Positions 18,749 to 27,836 of a DNA stretch of 64,000 bases are shown here, in pieces; positions within the stretch are counted from its first letter, which is position 1; each line of letters begins with the position of its first letter. This DNA comes from Halobellus rufus. Its GTDB lineage: Archaea; Halobacteriota; Halobacteria; Halobacteriales; Haloferacaceae. The stretch spans positions 183,113 through 247,112 of the forward strand of contig NZ_BBJO01000003.1 in the NCBI RefSeq assembly GCF_000739575.1. Direction: 5' to 3'. Position numbers and translations under genes: made by a program. The notes beneath the pieces are model-generated. The model did not search any database and was not told the origin of the DNA. It saw only the letters and a list, made by a program, of their open reading frames with translations.

Positions 18749-18850
18749 ACGGGACGGTACTCGCGGAACCGTGATAGAAATTGGCTCCGTGTGACGCCTT
18801 CCCCCGTTCCCGGGTCAATACTTTCGGAGCCCGCGAGCGAAGCGTGAGGT

Positions 18851-19873
18851 ATGGAACCGACCGAATCCTCGGGCGGACCTCCGGAACTGGACGGTCCCGT
18901 CGTCGTCGCGCTGGGCGGGAACGCGCTGCTCGACGCCGACGAGCCGTGGACAGCCGACGCGCAGTTGGCCGCCGTCGAGGAGACGGCGCGTCGGGTCGCG
19001 ACCGTCGTCGAGGACGGCGTCGACTTGGTGGTCACCCACGGCAACGGCCCGCAGGTCGGAAATCTGCTCTTACAGCAGGAGGCCGAGTCCGACGCGCCCC
19101 AACTACCGCTGGACGTCGTCGTCGCGGAGACGCAGGGGCAGATCGGCTATCTGCTGCAACAGGCGCTCGACAACGCGCGGGCAGAGTCTCGCGACAGCGC
19201 GTCACCGCAGGGGAGCGACGGCGGGCGGTCGGACGAAGCCCGTTCGGTGACCGTCGTGACCCGCGTGGTCGTCGACGGCGACGACCCGTCGTTCTCGACG
19301 CCGACGAAGCCCGTCGGGCCCTTCTACAGCGCCGCGGAAGCCTCAGAGAAACCCTTCGAGACCCGCGAGGTGGACGAGGGCCCGAAGTCGCACCGACGAG
19401 TCGTGCCCTCGCCGGAACCCCTCGACGTGGTCGAGACCGACACGATCGAGGGACTGCTGGACCGCGGTCGCGCGGTCGTCTGCGGCGGGGGCGGGGGCGT
19501 GCCGGTGGTCCGCGGCGACGACGGACGATTCCGCGGCGTCGAGGCCGTCGTCGACAAGGACCACACCTCGCAGGTGCTCGCGAACGCGCTCGGCGCGGGC
19601 GTGCTGGTCGTGCTGACGAACGTCGAGTACGCCTACGAGCATTACAGGACCGACCAGCAACGGCCGATCCGCGAGGCCACGCCGGCCGACCTCGACGCGT
19701 ATCTCGACGCCGGCGAGTTCGCGCCCGGGAGTATGCGACCGAAGATCGAGGCCTGCCGGCGCTTCGTCGAGCGGGGCGGGCGGCGAGCGGTCGTCACGAC
19801 GCCCGAGAACTTCCACGAGGGGCTCGCCGGGCAGGCGGGCACGCAGATCCGACCGGCCGAGCGGGACGGGTGA
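18851..19873 (+). CDS. arcC: Carbamate kinase
   Basis: A 340-residue amino-acid-kinase-fold protein with the carbamate kinase signatures VVALGGNALL near the N-terminus, THGNGPQVGNLLLQ, and CGGGGGVPV followed by VEAVVDKDHTSQVLA. It catalyses ATP + carbamate to ADP + carbamoyl phosphate, reversibly. A charged insert of about 20 residues follows LDNARAE. In haloarchaea the enzyme is linked to the arginine deiminase route, but no arcA or arcB lies nearby. The ATG at 18851 is preceded by GTGAGGT. Confidence 0.9.
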   Translation: MEPTESSGGPPELDGPVVVALGGNALLDADEPWTADAQLAAVEETARRVATVVEDGVDLVVTHGNGPQVGNLLLQQEAESDAPQLPLDVVVAETQGQIGYLLQQALDNARAESRDSASPQGSDGGRSDEARSVTVVTRVVVDGDDPSFSTPTKPVGPFYSAAEASEKPFETREVDEGPKSHRRVVPSPEPLDVVETDTIEGLLDRGRAVVCGGGGGVPVVRGDDGRFRGVEAVVDKDHTSQVLANALGAGVLVVLTNVEYAYEHYRTDQQRPIREATPADLDAYLDAGEFAPGSMRPKIEACRRFVERGGRRAVVTTPENFHEGLAGQAGTQIRPAERDG

Positions 19874-20038
19874 CGACGACTGTCGGCGACGGCGAGGACG
19901 TCGCCGAGGAGTCCGCGCCGGCTCCGCCCGCGACCCCCAGCAGAGTTACGTGGACGCGGCGGCTAGTGGCCGGTGAGAGCGCGAGCGGGGGCGCAGTGGC
20001 GGCGGTGAGATCCCGACTCGCGCGCGCTGGTCCCACCT

Positions 20039-21013
20039 ATGACAGACGCAGACGCCATCCCGGAGCCGACGCCGGCCGACTCGTCGATCGATCCGCTCGA
20101 CGTCGACGAGGCCGCAGCACTGACCGCACGGATCGTCGACAACGTCGAGCGCGTCATCGTCGGTCACCGCGACGCGATCGAACACATCCTCGTGACCGTC
20201 TTCGCCCGCGGCAACCTCCTCCTCGAAGACGTCCCGGGCGTCGGGAAGACGATGCTCGCGCGGGCGGTGGCGACATCGCTCGAGTGTTCGTTCAACCGCG
20301 TGCAGTTCACGCCCGACCTCCTCCCGTCGGACGTGACCGGCGTCAGCGTGTTCAACGAGAAGACCCGAGAGTTCGAGTTCCAGCCCGGTCCGGTGTTCGC
20401 GAACGTCGTCCTCGGCGACGAGATCAACCGCGCGCCGCCGAAGACGCAGGCGGCATTGCTGGAGGTGATGGCCGAACAGACGGTGACCGTCGACGGGTCG
20501 ACTCACGCGGTCCCGGATCCGTTCACCGTGATCGCCACGCAGAACGACGTCGAGCCCGGGCGAACGTACGAACTCCCGGTCGCGGAGATCGACCGGTTCA
20601 CGAAGAAGATCCGGCTCGGCTACCCCGACGAGGCCGAGGAAACGGAACTGCTCGGCCGCGTCGCGGGCGAACACCCGATCGAGTCGCTCGACTCCGTCGC
20701 CACCGTCGAGGACGTCCGGCGGGCGCGCGAGACCGTCTCCCAGGTCACGGTTCGAGAACCGGTCCGCGCGTACGTGTCGCGGCTGGCGGGCTACACGCGC
20801 GAACACGCCCGACTCGGCGTGAGCCCGCGCGGATCGATCGCGCTGCTGCGGGCGGCCCAGGCGCGGGCGGTCTTCGAGGGCCGCGGGTACGTCACCCCCG
20901 ACGACGTCCAGACCGAGGCACCGACGGTGCTGAGCCACCGCGTGCGGACGGACACGGGGACTGACGGCTCGGCGGTCGTCGACCAGGCGCTGTCGGAGGT
21001 GCCCGTAGAGTGA
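20039..21013 (+). CDS. MoxR-family AAA ATPase
   Basis: A 324-residue MoxR ATPase with Walker A DVPGVGKT, Walker B LGDEINRA, sensor-1 ATQNDVEPGRTYELPVAEIDRF and the C-terminal lid. MoxR proteins act as chaperones that assemble or activate partner proteins, often with metal-ion or von Willebrand-type partners. The gene starts a tight three-gene operon with a DUF58 protein (22-base gap) and a transglutaminase-like membrane protein, an arrangement widespread in bacteria and archaea. About 165 bases separate it from the carbamate kinase stop. Confidence 0.92.
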   Translation: MTDADAIPEPTPADSSIDPLDVDEAAALTARIVDNVERVIVGHRDAIEHILVTVFARGNLLLEDVPGVGKTMLARAVATSLECSFNRVQFTPDLLPSDVTGVSVFNEKTREFEFQPGPVFANVVLGDEINRAPPKTQAALLEVMAEQTVTVDGSTHAVPDPFTVIATQNDVEPGRTYELPVAEIDRFTKKIRLGYPDEAEETELLGRVAGEHPIESLDSVATVEDVRRARETVSQVTVREPVRAYVSRLAGYTREHARLGVSPRGSIALLRAAQARAVFEGRGYVTPDDVQTEAPTVLSHRVRTDTGTDGSAVVDQALSEVPVE

Positions 21014-21035
21014 CGGGGCGCGTCGACTGGAAGCG

Positions 21036-22198
21036 ATGAGGCCGAACGTCCGTCCGACGCGGCGGGGATACGCCGTTCTCGGCGTCGCAACCGCCGCGTT
21101 CGCGGCCGGGACGCTGTACGGTCCGCGAACGCTCGACGCCGTCGTCCTGCCGGCCGTCGTCGCCCTCGTCGCCGGGGTTCTGCAGGTCTGGCGGACCGAG
21201 CCGCCCGAGATCGAACGGCGAGTGCCCTCGCCGGACGAACCGGGAACGACGGGGCGGGTCGAAGTGTCCGTGTCGGCGTCGAGACCCTACCCGGTGACCC
21301 TGCGGGACCGACTGCCGCCGGGGATCGACACCGTGGAGGCGTCGGACGAGAAAGCGGATACCGAACTCACCGAGTCGGCTTCGCTGACCGAATCGGTGGC
21401 GACCGTCGACGCCACCGCCGGCGGCGCGTCGGTCGCCTACCGGATCGAGCGGCGGGGGCGGGGTCGCCACGAGATCGGTCCCGCGTCGGTCGACGTCACG
21501 GACGTCCTCGGGCTCGTTCGGCGGACTCACGAGATCGAGGCGAGAGACGCAGTCGTCGTCTACCCGCCCGTTCGCCCGCTGTCGGAGTCGATCCGCGGCG
21601 AGATGCAGGCGATAGCGCAGCGCCGGTTCGCCGGGAGTCGAGACGAGTTCGACACGCTGCGCGAGTACGTCAGCGGCGACGCCTCCGGGACGTCCACTGG
21701 AAGTCTTCGGCGAAGCGAAACGAACTCATCGTCCGCGAGTTCGCCAGCGAGGCCGCGGTCGAGACGGTCACCGTCGCCGCGGAGACGGCCGAAGATCCCG
21801 CGGCGGCTGGTGGATCCGCTGACGCCACAGCGACCGACGGCCCCACCGACGCCACGGTCGACGCGATGGCGGCGGCGGCCGCGACCGTGTGCCTGGGGCT
21901 CGTTCGCGACGGCGCGTCGGTGACGCTTTCGACGCCGTCCGGGCGCGTTGAGGCGGCCCCGGGTCGGACGCGGCCGCTGCTCGAACACCTCGCTGCCGTC
22001 GAGGGCGGTGCGGCATCCGCGGCGGCGACGGAGGAAGCGGACGTGCGGGTCGTCGCCGCCGACGAGTCGGTCGCGGTCCGGTTCGACGGCCGGGTTCGGG
22101 AGTTCGACGGCCTCGTGTCGGAACCGGCCGTGGCAGACAGCGGGAGCGACGCCGCCGACGGCGACGAGAAAACGAACCCGGAGGTGAGAGAAGTATGA
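21036..22198 (+). pseudogene. DUF58 domain protein, frameshifted as sequenced
   Basis: The N-terminal part (21036 to about 21690) has a hydrophobic anchor (about residues 13-47), beta-sandwich sequence and the start of the DUF58 core (FDTLREYVSGD). The frame then shifts: VHWKSSAKRNELIVREF, the conserved continuation of the DUF58 motif, is read in another frame that runs to 22198. Restoring one C in the CTCCGGG at 21683-21689 gives the expected SGDASRDVHWKSS and a 387-residue protein. DUF58 proteins pair with MoxR ATPases and have a vWA-like fold. The stop overlaps the next ATG (22195-22198), so the operon structure is intact. Confidence 0.8.
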
Positions 22199-24414
22199 GC
22201 GCCGAACGGCCGCGGTACGGGTTGCCCGAGCGGGCACGCCGACTCGACATCGACGGCGACCGCGCGCTCGCGATCGCCGGACTTCTGGCGCTGACGGGAT
22301 CGTACGCCAGCGTGCTGTGGGAGGTGACCGACGTCGTCGGTCGCAGCGGCGAGTTCCTCGTCGTCGTCGCCGCCGCGCTCGCCTTGGCCCTCGTCGTCGG
22401 TCGGTTCGTCGGCGTTCGCGTGGCTCTGGGCGTCACCTCGGTCCTGCTCGCGCTGGGACTAGTCGGGTACCTCGGCGCGCTGCCGCAGAGTCAGGCCCAG
22501 TTGCTGACGCCCGAACGCGCCGTCTCCGACACGATCGCGCTGTTGACGGGGCTCTCGATCCTCCGGCTTGTCGGTGCCGGCGTCTGGGCGGTCGCGATCG
22601 TGCCCGGGCCGGTCTTCCTGTCGTGGTACTTCGCGGTCAGGCGGCGCTACGTCGCCGCCGCCGCAGCCGGCGGCGTCGCGCTCGGCCTCGTCGTACTGAC
22701 CGGGGACGCGAGCGGGCTCAGAACCCTGCTCGGGGTCCTCGGAGCGATGGTGACTGTCGCGGCCGCGACGATCGAACGGCACGGCGGCGGACTCCGACAG
22801 GCCGACGTGCTGACGGCGCTGCTGGCCGCGATGATCGTCGCGTCGGCGACGGTGTCGGTCCTCCCGGGGGCGGCGGGGTCGCCGGTGTTGCCGGACCGCG
22901 GGTCGCCGACCGTCGAGGCGAGCCTCGTCGACGCGGAGGACGAAGTCGACGTCGTCGGCAGCATCCGGCTCTCGCCGGAGGTGCGGTTCACCGTCGACAG
23001 CCCGCGGTCGGCGTACTGGGGGACCGCCGCGTACGATCGCTACACGGGCGACGGCTGGGTCCGGACCGGGAACGTCCGCCCCTACGACGGGCGACTCCGC
23101 GAGCCACCCGGCCCGAGCGAGGAGCTCGAACAGACGGTGACCGCCGAGGGCGCGATCTCCGTTCTCCCGGCCGCGTGGAAACCCGTCGAAGTCGACGGCG
23201 ACGTGGCGTCGCAAACGGCCGTGACGCCGCAGGGAACGCTCCAGCCGGACGGGACGCTCCTCGCGGGCGAATCGTACACCGTCACCAGTCAGGTCCCGAA
23301 CGCGACCGACGACCAGCTCCGAGCGGCGGGCACCGACTATCCGGACGCCGTGAGCGACGCGTACCTCCAGTTGCCCGCGAGCACGACCGACAGGGTCCGC
23401 GAGCGCTCCGCGGAGGTCGCGGGCGACGAACCGACCGCCTACGACAAGGCCGTCGCGATCGAGGAGTACCTCGAATCGGACAAGGAGTACTCCCTCGACG
23501 TGCCCGCCCCCGGCGGCGACGTCGCCGACGAGTTCCTCTTCGAGATGGACGCGGGCTACTGCACCTACTACGCGACGACGATGGTCGTGATGCTCCGCTC
23601 GCAGGGCGTCCCCGCGCGGTTCGTGACGGGATACACGCCCGGGGAGCAGGTCGAAAACGACAGCTACGTCGTCCGCGGCCTCAACGCCCACGCGTGGGTC
23701 GAGGTGTACTTCCCCGACGTGGGGTGGGTCCGGTTCGATCCGACGCCCTCGGGGCCGCGAGAGAGCGTCGAAAGCGCTCGAATAGAGGAAGCGCAGGCGA
23801 ACGGCGTCGGGGGGTTCGACCCCGCGGACTCGAACGCGACGCCGGGGACGCCGGGAGACGTCTCCGAGAGCCCCACGCCGACCGATACTGACCCCTCGGC
23901 GCCCGGCGGAATCACCACGACGGAGCCGACGAACGCGACCGACGCGCCGGCCGGTCCGAACGCCGGTGCGGCGACGCCGGGATCCTCCGACAGCGGGCCG
24001 CTCCCAGTTCCGGCGCTGCCGTCGCGGCGGACGCTCCTCGTCGCCCTCGTCGGCGTCGTCGGACTCGGGGCCGGCGCGCGCCACAGCCGGACCGCCAACC
24101 GGGTGGGGCAGTTGCTCTCGATTCAGGTTCAGCGACGGGGCGATCCCGACGCCGACGTGCGCCGCGCGAATCGCCGTCTGATGGCGCTGTTGGCACAGCA
24201 GTATCGACCGCGTCGGCCGGGCGAGACACGGCGGGCGTACGTCGAGTCGGTACCGACCCCGGAACCGACCGCGGCGAGCGTCCGTCGGGTGCTCGATCTG
24301 TACGAGCGGGCGCAGTACGGCGACGGCGTGACCGCAGCGGAGGCCGACGACGCGGTGGAGCGGGTGGACCGACTGGTCCGGGAGTCGACCCCGCTGCTTC
24401 GACGGTTCCGGTGA
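22195..24414 (+). CDS. Transglutaminase-like membrane protein (TgpA family)
   Basis: A 739-residue protein. The first 220 residues hold about six or seven transmembrane helices. A large extracellular region follows with a papain-like transglutaminase core: Cys456 in DAGYCTYYATT, His499 in NAHAWVEVY and Asp515 in FDPTPS. A Thr/Pro/Asp-rich linker (about residues 545-600) leads to one more membrane helix near residues 620-635 and a C-terminal DUF4129-like cytoplasmic tail. TgpA proteins probably act as peptidases or cross-linkers at the cell surface, and the paired MoxR and DUF58 suggest assisted maturation. It overlaps the DUF58 gene by ATGA. Confidence 0.9.
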   Translation: MSAERPRYGLPERARRLDIDGDRALAIAGLLALTGSYASVLWEVTDVVGRSGEFLVVVAAALALALVVGRFVGVRVALGVTSVLLALGLVGYLGALPQSQAQLLTPERAVSDTIALLTGLSILRLVGAGVWAVAIVPGPVFLSWYFAVRRRYVAAAAAGGVALGLVVLTGDASGLRTLLGVLGAMVTVAAATIERHGGGLRQADVLTALLAAMIVASATVSVLPGAAGSPVLPDRGSPTVEASLVDAEDEVDVVGSIRLSPEVRFTVDSPRSAYWGTAAYDRYTGDGWVRTGNVRPYDGRLREPPGPSEELEQTVTAEGAISVLPAAWKPVEVDGDVASQTAVTPQGTLQPDGTLLAGESYTVTSQVPNATDDQLRAAGTDYPDAVSDAYLQLPASTTDRVRERSAEVAGDEPTAYDKAVAIEEYLESDKEYSLDVPAPGGDVADEFLFEMDAGYCTYYATTMVVMLRSQGVPARFVTGYTPGEQVENDSYVVRGLNAHAWVEVYFPDVGWVRFDPTPSGPRESVESARIEEAQANGVGGFDPADSNATPGTPGDVSESPTPTDTDPSAPGGITTTEPTNATDAPAGPNAGAATPGSSDSGPLPVPALPSRRTLLVALVGVVGLGAGARHSRTANRVGQLLSIQVQRRGDPDADVRRANRRLMALLAQQYRPRRPGETRRAYVESVPTPEPTAASVRRVLDLYERAQYGDGVTAAEADDAVERVDRLVRESTPLLRRFR

Positions 24415-24476
24415 GACGGGAACGGAAGCGGTCCTCCCCCACGCCGCCGTGCGGTCGCGTTGAATTCCCGATACTG

Positions 24477-24484
24477 TTTAATAT
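24477..24484 (+). promoter_or_regulatory. TATA box of the SUI1 gene
   Basis: GTTTAATATCC is centred about 30 bases before the ATG at 24510. It is a strong match in an otherwise GC-rich gap. Confidence 0.55.
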
Positions 24485-24497
24485 CCCCATCCTGTAG

Positions 24498-24803
<306 letters not shown>

Positions 24804-24937
24804 TCGTTACCTGAGTATCCCACGTCGAGCGGTTTTTTCTCGTCCCCAGTCGCGGAGCGACTGCTCCGTCTCCGCGTCGGTAGCCCGTCGCTTTGAACGA
24901 CCGAAAGGATTCTACGGGTTGCGCGCGCCGAGAGCGT

Positions 24938-25834
24938 ATGGTCGACTCAGACTGGTGGGTCGGCGTCGCCCTCCCCCCGCTGCTCGAAGTCGCCGGCTGG
25001 ATCGGCATCGAGTTGGTGGACTGGGATTCGGGTGCGTCCCCGACCGCCCTCGACTTCGTCCCCGCGGTGTTCGTCGTGGTGAGTATGCTTCTGATCCCCG
25101 TGTTCGCGGTGTCGCTGTACTTCGACGCTCGGGCGGTCGCCCGCAGCGCGGAGTCGTGGTCGCCGAACTACCGGCTCTGGGGCGTCGTCGGCATCGCCGT
25201 GCCGGTCGTGGGGTTCGTTCTCGTCGACTCGCCACTGCTTCTCTTCGTCGGGTCGGCGTACCTGCTCCGGCGGTGGCGCTCCACCGACGCGTCGGTCGAC
25301 GTCGCGAGCGACGTGTACGACGCAGACGGCTGGTACGACGACGACTCGACGGCGAACGGCGCAGGCGACGAGGGGAACGGCGCACTCGACGTGGAGGACG
25401 GCGGACCGTCGGAAGCAGAACCTCGTCCGCGCTCAGACCGCATCTCGCGGTGGTACTACGGCGTCGCGCTCACGATCGCGACCTACGTCGTCGTGCTCGT
25501 GTCGGCCCCGATCGTCCTCACGCTGATCGGCGTCCAAGAGAACGCGGCGTTCCTCTACGACACGGTCCCCGCGTTTGCCGCCCTGCTCCCGTTCGTCCTC
25601 GTGCTCGCGCTCGTCCTCGGCGTCCTGCTCATCCCGGTGTTCAGCGTCTCGCTGTACCTCGACGCCCGCGCCGTCGGCGAGAGCGACGTCGGGTGGGAGC
25701 CGAACCGCACGCTGTGGGCGGCGGTCGGCGTCGTCCACCTGCTCAACGTCTTGGTCCCGATGATCTGGCTACTCTCCGTCCCCGCCGGCGGGTACTACCT
25801 CTGGCAGCGACACGAGCGCGTCGGGCGGCCGTAG
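24938..25834 (+). CDS. Membrane protein with internal duplication, unknown function
   Basis: A 298-residue membrane protein with about eight hydrophobic segments. It contains two copies of one module. Residues about 8-113 and 174-292 share LLIPVFxVSLYxDARAV (51-67 and 230-246), followed by W.PN..LW and another hydrophobic pair. An acidic linker rich in Asp, Gly and Glu (about 114-170) joins them. I know of no function for the module. I chose ATG 24938; the frame opens slightly earlier with no conserved sequence. It ends convergently, 66 bases from the Tat protein. Confidence 0.65.
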   Translation: MVDSDWWVGVALPPLLEVAGWIGIELVDWDSGASPTALDFVPAVFVVVSMLLIPVFAVSLYFDARAVARSAESWSPNYRLWGVVGIAVPVVGFVLVDSPLLLFVGSAYLLRRWRSTDASVDVASDVYDADGWYDDDSTANGAGDEGNGALDVEDGGPSEAEPRPRSDRISRWYYGVALTIATYVVVLVSAPIVLTLIGVQENAAFLYDTVPAFAALLPFVLVLALVLGVLLIPVFSVSLYLDARAVGESDVGWEPNRTLWAAVGVVHLLNVLVPMIWLLSVPAGGYYLWQRHERVGRP

Positions 25835-25900
25835 TCGACGGCCTCGGGGTTCCACGGTGGTTCGTCCTCGTCCGCGACGCCGCACCGGAACCGCGGGGCG

Positions 25901-26731
25901 CTACTGCCCGCCGAGATTCGCGCGCCCGTCCTCGACGAGATCGAACCCCGCCGCTTTCGCGGGCGGGAGTATCGGTCTGATCGTCGGATCCTGTGGATCT
26001 GCGGTCGTCGGTTCGCCTTCGTCGTTCAGGTTGGGATAGATGACGTACAGCGCCGAGAGCTCGAACGACGGCTTCCCGCCGCCTCGCGTGTAGAAGTCGA
26101 CCCGCGTCAGCGACCAGGCGATGGTATCGCTCGTCTCCGGGTCGCCGACGAACTGCACGACGTCGCGCGCGACGGCCCGCCAGCGCCCGCCCGCGAGCGT
26201 CGCGAACGGTTCTGTGTCGCTCAGATCAGGATAGCCCGCCGCCGCGAACAGCGCCCGCAACTCCTCGGTCGACCGCGCCTCGAAGTTGAGCGACTGCCCC
26301 TTCGAGACGAAGCGTCCGTCGCCCTGATGCACCATCACGTAGGGCTTCCCGCGGTCCTTACGGATCAGCAGCCCCTGAAAGAACTGCAGCGAGTGGTGCA
26401 GCGTCTGCCCGTTCGGGGTCTTCTCGATGTCGCTCGCGTCGAAGAGCCCACCGTCGCCGACGTCTTCGCCCGCCAGTACCGGCCCGCCCGGATAGTCGAA
26501 CGCCTCGGGCGTGTCGACCGGGTCGTCTCCATCGGCGGTCGCGACGTAGATTCGATACTCCGCGGCACCGTCGACGAGCGGGGTTTTGCCGCCGTTCGAT
26601 CCGCGTCCGCGACCGTTCCGGTTGCCGCCGTTCGATCCGCGTCCTGCGACCGGTGTCACGACCGCGCCGAGACCGAGACCGACCGCTGCGCTTCGAACGA
26701 GAGCCCGCCGAGTCGTCTGTCTGTCACCCAT
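25901..26731 (-). CDS. Tat-exported protein of unknown function
   Basis: A 276-residue protein with a twin-arginine signal: TTRRALVRS, then a hydrophobic stretch to about residue 28 and a VAGRG cleavage-like site. The mature N-terminus is a Gly/Asn/Arg low-complexity linker with a repeated GSNGGxxxGRG pattern. The folded part is acidic without cysteine pairs or a recognised catalytic motif. Haloarchaea send most folded secreted proteins through Tat. The ATG at 26731 was chosen because it places the RR motif at residues 8-9; the longer frame upstream is AT-rich non-coding DNA. Confidence 0.65.
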   Translation of the reverse strand: MGDRQTTRRALVRSAAVGLGLGAVVTPVAGRGSNGGNRNGRGRGSNGGKTPLVDGAAEYRIYVATADGDDPVDTPEAFDYPGGPVLAGEDVGDGGLFDASDIEKTPNGQTLHHSLQFFQGLLIRKDRGKPYVMVHQGDGRFVSKGQSLNFEARSTEELRALFAAAGYPDLSDTEPFATLAGGRWRAVARDVVQFVGDPETSDTIAWSLTRVDFYTRGGGKPSFELSALYVIYPNLNDEGEPTTADPQDPTIRPILPPAKAAGFDLVEDGRANLGGQ

Positions 26732-26915
26732 TTGTATTATCTCGTTTGTGAGGTATTTTCTCGGATGATAAACATTCGGGCACGGCGATTCGCCGCCTAC
26801 GCTACGGTCGTGACTTTCTTCTCCGCCCGAGTCACCGTGCAGTCGAAACGATACGACGGGGCTGATCGAAGTCTTTGGTAAGTAGCGATAATTCACCCGC
26901 GTCCGTACCCCGGGT

Positions 26916-27290
26916 ATGGACGTTACCGAGTCCGTGCTCGAAGATCTCCGAGACCTGTGTACGGAGTATTACCGTGATGAGGCAGCAAACATTCGGGCAG
27001 TGGTTCTGTACGGCGGGGCGGCGAAGAACTTCGTTGGGCAGGATCACGCGCCGGGGGATTTCGATCTGAACATCTTCTTCTCAGACCGGTCGTCTGTCAG
27101 TTCTACCTACGGGATGCCGAAAATCATCGGCGAGTACGGCGGGTTGAAAGTCGAGGTGATGCGAAACAAGGTGCCCGAGGAGATGAGCATCGAACGGTAC
27201 GTCGAAACGAGAGGTTCCAAACGGTGGAAGCGAATACGCGAAGAGCCGGCCGTACAGGTCTACCCCGAGATAACGCGACTGTCTTGGTAG
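26916..27290 (+). CDS. Stand-alone nucleotidyltransferase-fold protein
   Basis: A 124-residue protein with the minimal nucleotidyltransferase signature: LYGGAAKNF, then DFDLN for the paired metal-binding carboxylates, and a later VEVM strand that may give the third. Such proteins often form the toxin or antitoxin half of MNT/HEPN pairs, but no HEPN gene lies on either side. Alternatives are an antibiotic-type adenylyltransferase relative. Codon use is visibly less GC-rich than the neighbours. Together with the adjacent tRNA-Ala fragments this hints at acquisition. The ATG at 26916 follows the AT-rich patch at 26880-26900. Confidence 0.65.
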   Translation: MDVTESVLEDLRDLCTEYYRDEAANIRAVVLYGGAAKNFVGQDHAPGDFDLNIFFSDRSSVSSTYGMPKIIGEYGGLKVEVMRNKVPEEMSIERYVETRGSKRWKRIREEPAVQVYPEITRLSW

Positions 27291-27318
27291 ACTGGTGAGG
27301 CCGCGTTTTCAAAAGAGA

Positions 27319-27338
27319 GCAACTCTATGGAGAGTTGC
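27319..27338. terminator. Hairpin downstream of the nucleotidyltransferase gene
   Basis: GCAACTCT at 27319-27326 and AGAGTTGC at 27331-27338 form a perfect 8-bp stem with a 4-base loop, 28 bases after the gene's stop. A short TTTT lies just before it at 27306-27309. It is a plausible transcription end or mRNA-stabilising structure. Confidence 0.35.
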
Positions 27339-27451
27339 ACCCGGAGAGCACTCAGCCTAACTGGGCTCGGAAAGAAGAAGAACGTCCGTCAGGAGAGGGA
27401 CCGAAGACAGATTCGCGAGATATTGATCACCGGTGATACCGACAGAAGTTG

Positions 27452-27595
27452 ATGGACTCGCGGGATCCCCGCGAGTCGGCGAGACCGAAGGTCCCGCTGG
27501 AAGCCGGCGCAACGCGCTGGCGACGAAGCGAGCGGGGGCAAGTGAGTCCATTGACTGGAGCGAGTGTAACGAGCGAAAGGAAATGGACTCGCGGG
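27452..27595. repeat. Repeated fragments of the tRNA-Ala 3' end
   Basis: The 13-mer ATGGACTCGCGGG occurs at 27583-27595 (over the tRNA 3' end) and again at 27452-27464. An inverted copy, CCCGCGAGTC, follows at 27468-27477 and makes a 10-bp hairpin with a 3-base loop. A further inverted fragment GAGTCCATT lies at 27544-27552, opposite AATGGACTC at 27582-27590. Duplicated tRNA ends are typical remnants of integrase-mediated insertion, though no integrase gene is present here. Confidence 0.45.
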
Positions 27596-27655
27596 GATTT
27601 GAACCCCGGGCCTCTTCCTTGCGAAGGAAGCGATCTGCCACTGATCTACGAGCCC
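27584..27655 (-). tRNA. tRNA-Ala (anticodon CGC)
   Basis: A 72-nt cloverleaf on the minus strand. The acceptor GGGCTCG pairs with CGAGTCC and has the G3:U70 wobble pair that identifies alanine tRNAs. The anticodon stem CTTCC/GGAAG closes the loop TTCGCAA, giving anticodon CGC, which reads GCG. The T arm is GGGG-TTCAAAT-CCCC. The discriminator is A73, CCA is not encoded, and there is no intron. A TATA-like element (TACAAATG on the minus strand, 27680-27687) is about 28 bases upstream. Confidence 0.95.
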
Positions 27656-27836
27656 GCATTACGTTCGAAGGCGGCACGTCATTTGTACCTTCTGTTTCGT
27701 CCCTCGCGTGCGTGCGGATCACATCACTGCGAGGCGACGACAGGAGGTGACGTCGACGCCTTAGCGCCACACCCGATGGGTCGCGAGAACGCGACAACGG
27801 GGCGAAGGGGCGTCAGCCTTCGGAACCGATCGACGG

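Noticed and set aside
26770..26999. 13-bp direct repeat AAACATTCGGGCA at 26770-26782 and 26987-26999
   Set aside because: One copy is inside a coding region and there are no flanking features; chance or a small duplication cannot be separated.
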